A stretch of DNA of 64,000 nucleotides from Cryobacterium sp. BB307 (GTDB taxonomy: Bacteria > Actinomycetota > Actinomycetes > Actinomycetales > Microbacteriaceae): NCBI RefSeq assembly GCF_012274275.1, contig NZ_JAANZA010000001.1:1-64000 (forward strand). The letters run 5' to 3'. The first letter of the stretch is position 1. Every line of letters begins with the position of its first letter. A model generated the notes under the pieces. The model saw nothing but the letters and a program-made list of their open reading frames with translations. It was not told where the DNA came from and did not search any database. A program made the position numbers and the translations under genes. Of the stretch, positions 28,001-34,328 are shown piece by piece.

Positions 28001-28915
28001 CACAAGCTCAAGAGCCGGGCCCGCGAATCGGTGGCCCATGCGCACGTGCGCACCCCGAATGCGCTCGAGCGGGACGGGCTCACCGGCTGGGACGTTGACA
28101 CCCTGCCCCGCGTGCTCGACACCACGGTCGGCGGCAACACCGTCCGCGCCTACCCGGCGCTCGTCGACCAGGGAGCGACGGTCAGCATTCGGCTCCTCGG
28201 CACCGAGGACGAGCGCGCGCGGGTGCATCGTCGAGGCGTGCTCCGGATGCTGCTGCTCACCGTGCCGTCACCGGTCGGGTACGTGCAGGAGCACCTCACC
28301 AGCGCCGAGAAGCTCACGCTGGCCCGCAGTCCGTACCAGAACACTGGCGAACTGTTCACCGACGCGGCGTTGGCCGTCGCCGACGACGTGCTCGGCGAGA
28401 CGGAGGTGTTCACGCGCGCCGAGTTCGACGCGGTGCGCGATCGGCTCTCCACCGCGCTTGTCGACTCGCTGTTCGACACCGTCGCGCTGGTCAGCCGCGT
28501 CCTCGGGGCGGCGCGCGAGGCGGAGAAGGCGATCGCGGCAAACTCGGGGCTGGCGCTGCTGGCACCGCTCGCCGACGCGCGGGAACAGCTGCAGGCCCTG
28601 GTCTTCCCCCGTTTCGTCGGCCGCACCGGCATCCGCCAACTTCGCCGGCTGCCGATCTACCTGGCCGGCATCTCCCACCGGGTCGGCAAGCTCGCCGAGA
28701 ACCTCGGCCGAGACCGGGTCTGGATGGGTGAGGTGCAGGCGGCCACAGAGCGGTACCGGGCTGCGGGTGGCCAACTGCCGCTGCAACCGGATGCATCGGC
28801 GAAGCTTGCGCGGGCCCGCTGGCTGCTCGAGGAGCTGCGCTTGAGCCTGTTCGCCCAGCACCTCGGCGCCGCGGAACCGGTGAGCCTGCAGCGCATCACC
28901 CGGGCGCTACAGTGA
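25028..28915 (+). CDS. hrpA: ATP-dependent RNA helicase HrpA (DEAH box)
   Basis: A 1295-residue DEAH-box helicase. Seen in order: motif I GATGSGKTTQLPK, Ia TQPRRIAARTIAERIAEEL, motif II DEAHERSLN, motif III ITSATID, then ATNVAETSLTVPGIKYVID and motif VI QRSGRAGRTSDG, an HA2/OB region, and the long C-terminal DUF3418 found only in HrpA. Length matches E. coli HrpA. HrpA resolves stalled or collided ribosomes in E. coli; the same role is inferred here. ATG 25028 is preceded by GGAGGG. A 50-residue acidic insert (about 205-255) lies between the helicase lobes. Confidence 0.96.
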   Translation: MIPAIGAITYPPDLPVSQRRDDISAAIRDHQVVIVAGATGSGKTTQLPKICLELGRESIGHTQPRRIAARTIAERIAEELGSELGDLVGYQVRFTDRVGKNTRIKLMTDGILLNELQRDRMLRKYDTIIIDEAHERSLNVDFLLGYLKRLLPKRPDLKVIITSATIDPESFAAHFAAADGTPAPIVEVSGRSFPVEIRYRPLAPEPASDDPDDDPTPDMQDLPPSRRQVIGKQGRSAEKVLHNGEDEEPGRDLFQAINDSLDELAREAPGDVLVFLSGENEIRDAQDAITARNLPGTEVLPLYGRLSSAEQHRVFRPSTTPGTRRRVVLATNVAETSLTVPGIKYVIDAGTARISRYSTRAKIQRLPIEPISQASANQRSGRAGRTSDGIAIRLYSEEDYERRPEFTDPEILRTNLAAVILQMISLGLGDIREFPFLQPPDSRGVKDGVDLLSELGAIESFREGPSITKVGRQLAQLPIDPRLARMVVESKRWNVTRDVMVIVAGLSVQDPRERPLDKRPQADQAHARFTDKTSDFLTLLNLWNHLKRKEKELSGSAFRRLCRAEYVNFLRFREWEDVYRQLKRMSKPLGLTVEEGSHEPDGTGIHRSLLAGLLSQLGIRDQTGNDKRGRGDYIGARQVRFSIFPGSALAKKQPAELMSAELVETSRLFARMNASIDLSWAEPIAGHLVKRSYGEPHWEKRQGSAVAYERVTLYGVPIVARRRIQLERIDLPQARELFIRHALVDGELSFDTKDRGYAFDRANRRLRAELAEVEERTRRRDILVDDEAVFEFYDTRVPADVANQRSFEKWWRTARAESPDLLTMRKEDLLPDAQQPQTVAGGYPGEWHQGDQTLRLSYRFEPGADDDGVTVQVPLALLPRLRPDGFDWQVPGLRHELTTALIKALPKAIRRNVVPANDWAHRLLDGAPADGSEEVSLRQYLAQQIQRLTYTPVDPDDFELERVPDHLRMTFAVIDERGRRVATSKELESLQHKLKSRARESVAHAHVRTPNALERDGLTGWDVDTLPRVLDTTVGGNTVRAYPALVDQGATVSIRLLGTEDERARVHRRGVLRMLLLTVPSPVGYVQEHLTSAEKLTLARSPYQNTGELFTDAALAVADDVLGETEVFTRAEFDAVRDRLSTALVDSLFDTVALVSRVLGAAREAEKAIAANSGLALLAPLADAREQLQALVFPRFVGRTGIRQLRRLPIYLAGISHRVGKLAENLGRDRVWMGEVQAATERYRAAGGQLPLQPDASAKLARARWLLEELRLSLFAQHLGAAEPVSLQRITRALQ

Positions 28916-30273
28916 CGAGCGTGGAGTTCCCGCGCGTCAACCTGCTCATCGCCACCAGCCGGCTGCATCCCGGGGCCGATGGCGGTTACACGATCGCAGC
29001 CATGAACCGCGCTCGGCAGCTGCGGGAGGCCGGGGCCGACCCGATCCTCCTCACCGTCGACTTCGCATCCGACTACGACGAGCATCGCGAAGGGTTCCGC
29101 CGCATCGGCCTCGCCGATGAACGCACGGTGCTGCGCAACCTGTACGAGGAGGCGCGCGCCGACCCGAGCTGGCTGATCAGGGCGGCAGCCCCGCGACTGG
29201 GTGGTGGGATCTCGACGAGCGCTATCACCGAGATGCCGCACACCGACCATCCTGATGCCGCCGGCCGGCCGCTGCTGCGCACGCCGCTGGTGCCGCGTCC
29301 GGACTGGCACCGCGCCACCGACACCATCACCGTCTTCGACGACGGCGAGCCGGTCGGCACTCTCGCCGGATTCGGGGCGCTGTACCGGGCCTGGGTGGAT
29401 CACGTCATCGCCGGACTCGACCCCGACCTGCCGACGGTGATCATCGCCGAATCGCGGCAGGTCGGCGAACTGCTCATCCCGCTACGCGATGCCCGCACGA
29501 AACTCGTGCACACCGTGCACAACGCCCACACCATGCCGCCGCACGAGTGGGACTCTCCGATGGATGCGCTGTGGAGCGGCTGGATCGACACGCTGGCCGG
29601 CTACGACGCGGTGACGTTTCCCACCGCCAGACAGCGCGACGACGTCATCCGCCGGTTCGGTGAGCCGACCCGGTTCGAGATCCTCCCCAGCGCGGTGCCG
29701 GCGCCCCCGGCCGGAGCGCCCGCACCTAGGCGCGATCCGCTCCTTACCGTCATCGTCGCCAGGCTGGCGCCGCAGAAGCGCGTCGACCGCGCCATCCGGG
29801 CGATCGCCGCGGTGCGGCAGCGCGGCATCCTGGCGCGGCTGGACGTCTACGGCGACGGTCCGTTGCGCGGCGAACTGGAAGCGCTCATCGACGAGCTGCA
29901 GCTGAACAATGCGGTGCGGCTGCTCGGCTACGACCCGGCGGTGACCGAACGGATCGGTGAGGCGTCGCTGCTGCTGCTGACCAGCGAGTACGAGGGGCAG
30001 AGCCTCGTGATCCTGGAGGGGTTCAACCGCGGCACCCCGGCGGTCGCCTTCGACGTCAACTACGGACCGTCCGAGCTCATCGACGAGGGGGTGAGCGGGC
30101 ACCTCGTTCCGGTCGGTGACATCGACCGACTTGCCGACACGATCGCCGATGTGCTCAGCAGCCCTCCGGTACTCGCGGCACTCATCGACGGAGCGAGGGT
30201 CTCAGCCGAGCGGATGAGCGTCGCCGCCGTGATGGAACGCTGGCGGCGACTGCTCTCCGATCTGGTCGGCTGA
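28912..30273 (+). CDS. GT4-family glycosyltransferase
   Basis: A 453-residue GT-B glycosyltransferase. The N-terminal half is variable; the C-terminal nucleotide-sugar domain has VARLAPQKRVDRAIRAIA, LDVYGDGPLRGELEALI and the E-x7-E motif EYEGQSLVILEGFNRGTPAV. Its overall layout is like poly(glycerol-phosphate) alpha-glucosyltransferases, so it may glycosylate a wall polymer or an envelope polysaccharide (inference). It overlaps the hrpA stop by GTGA, implying co-translation although the functions are unrelated. A GTG nine bases further on (28921) is an alternative start. Confidence 0.88.
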   Translation: MTSVEFPRVNLLIATSRLHPGADGGYTIAAMNRARQLREAGADPILLTVDFASDYDEHREGFRRIGLADERTVLRNLYEEARADPSWLIRAAAPRLGGGISTSAITEMPHTDHPDAAGRPLLRTPLVPRPDWHRATDTITVFDDGEPVGTLAGFGALYRAWVDHVIAGLDPDLPTVIIAESRQVGELLIPLRDARTKLVHTVHNAHTMPPHEWDSPMDALWSGWIDTLAGYDAVTFPTARQRDDVIRRFGEPTRFEILPSAVPAPPAGAPAPRRDPLLTVIVARLAPQKRVDRAIRAIAAVRQRGILARLDVYGDGPLRGELEALIDELQLNNAVRLLGYDPAVTERIGEASLLLLTSEYEGQSLVILEGFNRGTPAVAFDVNYGPSELIDEGVSGHLVPVGDIDRLADTIADVLSSPPVLAALIDGARVSAERMSVAAVMERWRRLLSDLVG

Positions 30274-30276
30274 GAC

Positions 30277-31044
30277 TCAGAGCACCTTCGACAGGAACGC
30301 CTTGGTCCGCTGGTGCTGCGGGTTGGCAAGCACCTCGGCCGGGTCGCCCGACTCGACGACCACGCCGCCGTCCATGAAGACGAGCGAGTCCGCTACCTCA
30401 CGAGCGAAGCCCATCTCGTGAGTGACGACGATCATCGTCATCCCGGATGCGGCGAGCTGCTTCATGACCTCGAGCACGTCCCCGACGAGTTCGGGGTCAA
30501 GAGCGGAAGTCGGCTCGTCGAACAGCATGAGCTTGGGGTCCATCGCGAGCGCACGCGCGATCGCCACCCGCTGCTGCTGGCCGCCGGAGAGGTGTGCAGG
30601 GTAGGCATCCGCCTTCTCCGCGAGCCCCACCCGGTCGAGCAGTTCCTTTCCGCGAGCGACGGCGGCCGCCTTGGCTGTGCCCTTGACCTTCATCGGCGCC
30701 TCGATGATGTTCTCCAGCGCCGTCATGTGCGGGAACAGGTTGAATCGCTGGAACACCATGCCGATGTCACGCCGCTGACGTGCAGCAACGTTCGGCTTCA
30801 GCTCGTAGAGCTTGTCGTCACGCTCTTCGTAGCCGACCAGCACGCCGTCTACCGAGAGCCGTCCGGCGTCGACCCGCTCGAGGTGGTTGATGCAGCGCAG
30901 GAATGTGGATTTGCCCGACCCGCTCGGCCCGACCAGGCAGAGCACTTCACCGCGTTTCACCTCGAGCGTGATGCCCTTCAGCACCTCGTTCGAGCCGAAA
31001 TTCTTGGAGACCTGCTCCGCGTTCACCATGGGGACGTCTGTCAT
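30277..31044 (-). CDS. Polar amino-acid ABC transporter, ATP-binding protein
   Basis: A 255-residue ATPase of the GlnQ/HisP group. Walker [19 protein letters not shown], signature [20 protein letters not shown], Walker [17 protein letters not shown], and H-loop [14 protein letters not shown] are all intact. It forms one operon with the upstream permease (4-bp overlap) and binding protein. It converges on the GT4 gene with a 3-bp gap. It powers import of a polar amino acid; which one cannot be told. Confidence 0.96.
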   Translation of the reverse strand: MTDVPMVNAEQVSKNFGSNEVLKGITLEVKRGEVLCLVGPSGSGKSTFLRCINHLERVDAGRLSVDGVLVGYEERDDKLYELKPNVAARQRRDIGMVFQRFNLFPHMTALENIIEAPMKVKGTAKAAAVARGKELLDRVGLAEKADAYPAHLSGGQQQRVAIARALAMDPKLMLFDEPTSALDPELVGDVLEVMKQLAASGMTMIVVTHEMGFAREVADSLVFMDGGVVVESGDPAEVLANPQHQRTKAFLSKVL

Positions 31045-32039
31045 TTGGTGTGCTCCGAACCCTTGGAGTCGATGGGCCGCGTGGGGTCGTTGGGCCCGCC
31101 CACTGTGCGAAGCGCGCCCGTTTCAGTGTTGGGCCGCTTCTCGATCGCCTGCCCAACGCCGCGCGAGAACCGCTTCTCGAGGAAGTACTGACCCACCATC
31201 AGGATCGAGGTGAACAGCAGGTACCAGGCCGAGGCGACGAGCAGCAGCGGAACGGGGTCGAAGATGACCGCGGAGATGTCGCGCGAGCGCCCGTACAGGT
31301 CGAAGCTGAACGGTACCGCCGCGACAAGCGATGTGGTCTTCAGCATCGAGATGACCTCGTTGCCGGTCGGTGGGATGATGATGCGCATCGCCTGCGGGAT
31401 GACAATGCGGCGCATCGACTGGGACCAGCCCATGCCGAGCGCCTTCGACGCCTCCGTCTGACCTGGGTCGACCGAAAGAATGCCTGCTCGAACGATTTCC
31501 GCCATGTACGCGGCCTCGTTCAGGGACAGTCCAATGACCGCGAGCCAGAACACGTCGATCGTCGCCTTGGTCTCGATCGACGTCCACGGTGCCGTAAACG
31601 GAATGCCGATGTCGATGGTCGCGTAGATCGTCGTGAACAGTCCCCAGAAGACGAGCTGCACGTACACGGGCGTGCCGCGGAACACCCACAGGTAGAGCCA
31701 GGCGACACCCTTGACCACCGGGTTGTCGGAAAGTCGCATCACCGCGAGGATGACGCCCAGCACGATCGCGATGACCATCGAATAGATCGTCATCAGCAGG
31801 GTGATCAGCGCCGCCTGCGAGATGCGGCGGTCGAAGATGTACTTCGCGAACTGGTCCCATCCGTACGCGTCACGCTGTGACGCGTCATAGATGAAGAGGG
31901 CCAGGCCAAGGATCAGGATGACGGCGAAGACGATCCGCCACGGGTGGCGGAGCTTGATCGCCTTGATGGGTTCGGGTTGTGCCGATACCGGCGGCACGGT
32001 CGCCCGTGCCGCCGGTCGGTCCGCCTGAGGCGCACTCAT
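31041..32039 (-). CDS. Polar amino-acid ABC transporter, permease
   Basis: A 332-residue inner-membrane permease (HisM/GlnP type). ATG 32039 is preceded by AGGGG and gives an N-terminal 40-residue cytoplasmic tail before [20 protein letters not shown]. The BPD_transp_1 core includes [13 protein letters not shown] and the EAA loop [18 protein letters not shown] followed by [20 protein letters not shown]. The C-terminal tail of about 45 residues is polar and longer than usual. One permease gene suggests a homodimeric channel. Only 5 bp separate it from the binding-protein gene. Confidence 0.95.
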   Translation of the reverse strand: MSAPQADRPAARATVPPVSAQPEPIKAIKLRHPWRIVFAVILILGLALFIYDASQRDAYGWDQFAKYIFDRRISQAALITLLMTIYSMVIAIVLGVILAVMRLSDNPVVKGVAWLYLWVFRGTPVYVQLVFWGLFTTIYATIDIGIPFTAPWTSIETKATIDVFWLAVIGLSLNEAAYMAEIVRAGILSVDPGQTEASKALGMGWSQSMRRIVIPQAMRIIIPPTGNEVISMLKTTSLVAAVPFSFDLYGRSRDISAVIFDPVPLLLVASAWYLLFTSILMVGQYFLEKRFSRGVGQAIEKRPNTETGALRTVGGPNDPTRPIDSKGSEHTK

Positions 32040-32044
32040 GGGAA

Positions 32045-32938
32045 TTACCCCTTGGTTGCTGCGTTGATCGTAATCTCGTCGATGGCGCCATCCTGAACGC
32101 CCCACTTGGTGAGGATGTCCATGTAGGTGCCGTCGTCGACGAGGGACTGCAGGGCTGCCTGCAGCGCTGCGGCGAGTTCGGAGCCCTTGGCGACAGCGAT
32201 GCCGTACGGGGCGACCTCGAACGCGTCACCGGCGAGCTCGATCTTGTCGCTCACCTGCGCGACCGCGTACTGGGTGATCGGTGAGTCGGCGCTCATCGCG
32301 TCGGCGCGGCCGAGCGCGAGTGCGTTGGTGGCCTCATCCTGGCTCTCGAACTTGAGGATGTTGATCGGCTCCTTGCCAGCAGCCTCGCACGCAGCGGACT
32401 TGGCTGGCAGTTCCTCGGTCTCCTCATAGGTGGTGGCCTGCACCGACACGGTCAACCCGCACGCGTCGTCGGGGTTGACGGCCTTGCCGATCTGCTGCGC
32501 CCACTGAACGCCGGCGTTGTAGTAGTTGACGAAGTCGACCGACTGCTCACGCTCGGCGGTGTCGGTGAACGACGAGTAGCCGATGTCGAAGGTGCCGCCG
32601 TTGACTGCCGGGATGATGCGGTCGAACGCCGACTGCTGGTACTCGGTGGTGAGCCCGAGCTTCGCGGCCATCGCGTTGCCGAGCTCGACCGCCCAGCCGT
32701 CAGCGCTGCCGTCTTCCTTCTTGAACTCGTTTGGCGCGTAGCCGATGTCCATGCCGATCATCAGCTTGCCGGCCTCGCGGATCTCGTCCGGCAGCAGCGC
32801 CTCGGCTGCCTGGTCGACCTGAATCTCTGCGCCGGGAGCGGCGTTGTTGTCGGTCGGCGGTGCGGAGTTGTCTACGCATCCGGTGAGCAGGAGAGCGGAT
32901 GCGGCGGCGATGGCCGCCACCGTGAGTCTGGTGCGCAT
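32045..32938 (-). CDS. Amino-acid ABC transporter substrate-binding lipoprotein
   Basis: A 297-residue extracytoplasmic solute-binding protein family 3 member. The signal peptide ends in the lipobox LLLTGC, so Cys21 is lipidated and anchors it to the membrane. LMIGMDIGYAPNEFKKEDGS is the family's first ligand-pocket strand, and MAAKLGLTTEYQQSAFDRII and DIGYSSFTDTAEREQSVDF follow. GAGGAAAA precedes the ATG. It is first of three genes in the importer operon. The Arg/Asp pocket residues that fix amino-acid specificity cannot be assigned safely. Confidence 0.95.
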   Translation of the reverse strand: MRTRLTVAAIAAASALLLTGCVDNSAPPTDNNAAPGAEIQVDQAAEALLPDEIREAGKLMIGMDIGYAPNEFKKEDGSADGWAVELGNAMAAKLGLTTEYQQSAFDRIIPAVNGGTFDIGYSSFTDTAEREQSVDFVNYYNAGVQWAQQIGKAVNPDDACGLTVSVQATTYEETEELPAKSAACEAAGKEPINILKFESQDEATNALALGRADAMSADSPITQYAVAQVSDKIELAGDAFEVAPYGIAVAKGSELAAALQAALQSLVDDGTYMDILTKWGVQDGAIDEITINAATKG

Positions 32939-33107
32939 GGTTTTCCTCTTCTCTTGGGTACTGCGGGACCTAAAGGCAGACTAAGCCGACCCGCCCATTC
33001 TTGACCGGTCCTGACAGGGAGAAGAGATAACAATCCGATCTTGACCCCATCGTCACAGCGGTATTCGTACCTTATCGCAGGCGCAACGCCGCTTTTCACA
33101 CGTTAAA

Positions 33108-33143
33108 CCGCTGGTCGCGCACGATTTCGTGCGCGACCAGCGG
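33108..33143 (-). terminator. Strong hairpin terminator after nrdB
   Basis: Two perfect 17-base arms (33108-33124 and 33127-33143) separated by only TT, so the physical loop is probably 4-6 nt. On the minus strand the stem is followed by TTTAAC. It begins about 20 bp after the nrdB stop and is the longest uninterrupted stem in the window; it should insulate the importer operon from nrd transcription. Confidence 0.8.
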
Positions 33144-33164
33144 GAAGTGGTAGCGAAAACTACG

Positions 33165-34163
33165 TCAGTTCGTCGATGACTTGGAAACCGACTTGGTGTT
33201 GGTCTCGTACGACGTGTTGGTGGACTCGAAGAAGTTGACCAGTTCGTAGGTGTCGTTGGCGGTCGCCATCCACTTGGCCGGGTTGGAGACCCTGTATTCG
33301 GGGTCGAAGCCGAGCTCCTCGAGGCGACGGTCGGCCAGGTACTTGACGTACTGGTTGATGTAGTTGGCGTTCAGTCCGAGGATGCCGCTGGGCAGCAGGT
33401 CCTGGTTGTACTCCTCCTCCATCTCGACCGCGTCGAGGATCATCTGCTTGATCTCCTGCGCGAACTCCGGCGTCTGCAGGTCGGGATTCTCCTCCAGCAC
33501 GGTGAGGATGAGGTTGATGCCGAACTTCAGGTGCAGTGACTCGTCGCGGATGATCCAGTCCATCAGCGAGCCGAAGTTGCGCAGCAGGTTCCGCTGGCGG
33601 AAGCTCAGGGCGACCATGAAGCCCGAGTAGAACCAGATGCCCTCGAGGATGATGTTGTACGCGACGAGGTTGCGGACGAAGTCCTGCTTGCCCTCGGTCG
33701 TGGAGATGTCGAGGGTTTCCTCGGTCATGCGCTTGATGTACTTGACCTGGAACTCTTCCTTGCGCGCCATCGACGGCACCTCGACGTGCGAGTTGTAGGC
33801 CTCTTCACGGTCGATCGGGAAGGTCTCCAGCACGTACTCGAAGCTCATGCAGTGGTTGGCCTCCTCCCACATCTGCTTGGCGAGGTAGAGGTGCGCCTCG
33901 GCAGCGTTGATGTAGGGGTACACCCCGAACGCGAGAGCCTTGTTGACGAGCAGCTCGTTCGGGTTGAAGTAGCTCATGAGGAAGGTGATCGCGTGACGCT
34001 CTTCGTCCGTCATGCGCTTGAAGTCGGCGATGTCCTGGTCGAGCTGGATCTCGTTCGGGAACCAGGTGTTCGCGACAGCCTGGTCGTACAGGTCCATCGC
34101 CCACTGGTACTTGACCGGCTTCAGCAGGAGGCCTTCCTGTACGCCGGTTCCGAGAATTGACAT
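33165..34163 (-). CDS. nrdB: Ribonucleotide reductase beta subunit, class Ic type (Phe at radical site)
   Basis: A 332-residue ferritin-fold subunit that generates the oxidising equivalent for NrdA. The six metal ligands are Glu70, Glu101, His104, Glu174, Glu208 and His211 (from NPNELLV, WEEANHCMSF, LEGIWF, RDESLH). The residue four after His104, where class Ia has the radical Tyr, is Phe108. Ligand spacings 31, 3, 70, 34 and 3 are those I recall for the Chlamydia trachomatis class Ic protein (E89, E120, H123, E193, E227, H230 with F127), including Glu rather than Asp as first ligand. A Mn(IV)/Fe(III) cofactor is therefore likely (inference). GAAGGA precedes the ATG. Confidence 0.95.
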   Translation of the reverse strand: MSILGTGVQEGLLLKPVKYQWAMDLYDQAVANTWFPNEIQLDQDIADFKRMTDEERHAITFLMSYFNPNELLVNKALAFGVYPYINAAEAHLYLAKQMWEEANHCMSFEYVLETFPIDREEAYNSHVEVPSMARKEEFQVKYIKRMTEETLDISTTEGKQDFVRNLVAYNIILEGIWFYSGFMVALSFRQRNLLRNFGSLMDWIIRDESLHLKFGINLILTVLEENPDLQTPEFAQEIKQMILDAVEMEEEYNQDLLPSGILGLNANYINQYVKYLADRRLEELGFDPEYRVSNPAKWMATANDTYELVNFFESTNTSYETNTKSVSKSSTN

Positions 34164-34186
34164 GCCTATCTTCCTTCTTCCTTATT

Positions 34187-34257
34187 CATCGGTGGTCGAG
34201 TCGTGGTCGAGCCACATCGGGGGTCGAGCCACATCGGTGGTCGAGCCCGTCGAGACC
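34187..34257. repeat. Degenerate tandem repeat CATCGGTGGTCGAGCCA between mini-ORF and nrdB
   Basis: On the plus strand two 17-bp units (34215-34231 and 34232-34248) differ at only two positions, and two shorter 14-bp units precede them (34187-34200 and 34201-34214). The last unit runs into TCGAGCCCGTCGAGACC, the half-palindrome seen in many actinobacterial intergenic repeats. It fills the 96-bp gap upstream of the nrdB ribosome-binding site. Confidence 0.8.
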
Positions 34258-34259
34258 CC

Positions 34260-34328
34260 CTACTGGCAGCTGTCGCACTGAAGCTCGTCCATCGGGTCGA
34301 CCGGTACGTAGTACTCCTCGTTCATCAT
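34260..34328 (-). CDS. 22-residue peptide carrying the CxxC redox tail of ribonucleotide reductase
   Basis: I translated this short frame by hand. It begins ATG ATG at 34328, overlapping the nrdA stop as ATGA with AGGTGA just upstream, and ends ELQCDSCQ-stop at 34260. The peptide (MMNEEYYVPVDPMDE, then LQCDSCQ) looks exactly like the flexible C-terminal tail of a class I alpha subunit, whose Cys pair re-reduces the active-site disulfide. NrdA itself ends at 34325 without any such pair. The frame is -1 relative to nrdA. It may be a separate trans-acting tail made by termination-reinitiation, a -1 frameshift extension of NrdA, or a one-base sequencing error; the good start context favours the first. 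Confidence 0.75.
   Translation of the reverse strand: MMNEEYYVPVDPMDELQCDSCQ

Noticed and set aside
30345-30360. Extra copy of the 23-bp palindrome (CCCGACTCGA match)
   Set aside because: Only ten bases match, inside the ABC ATPase gene, and no inverted arm is present.
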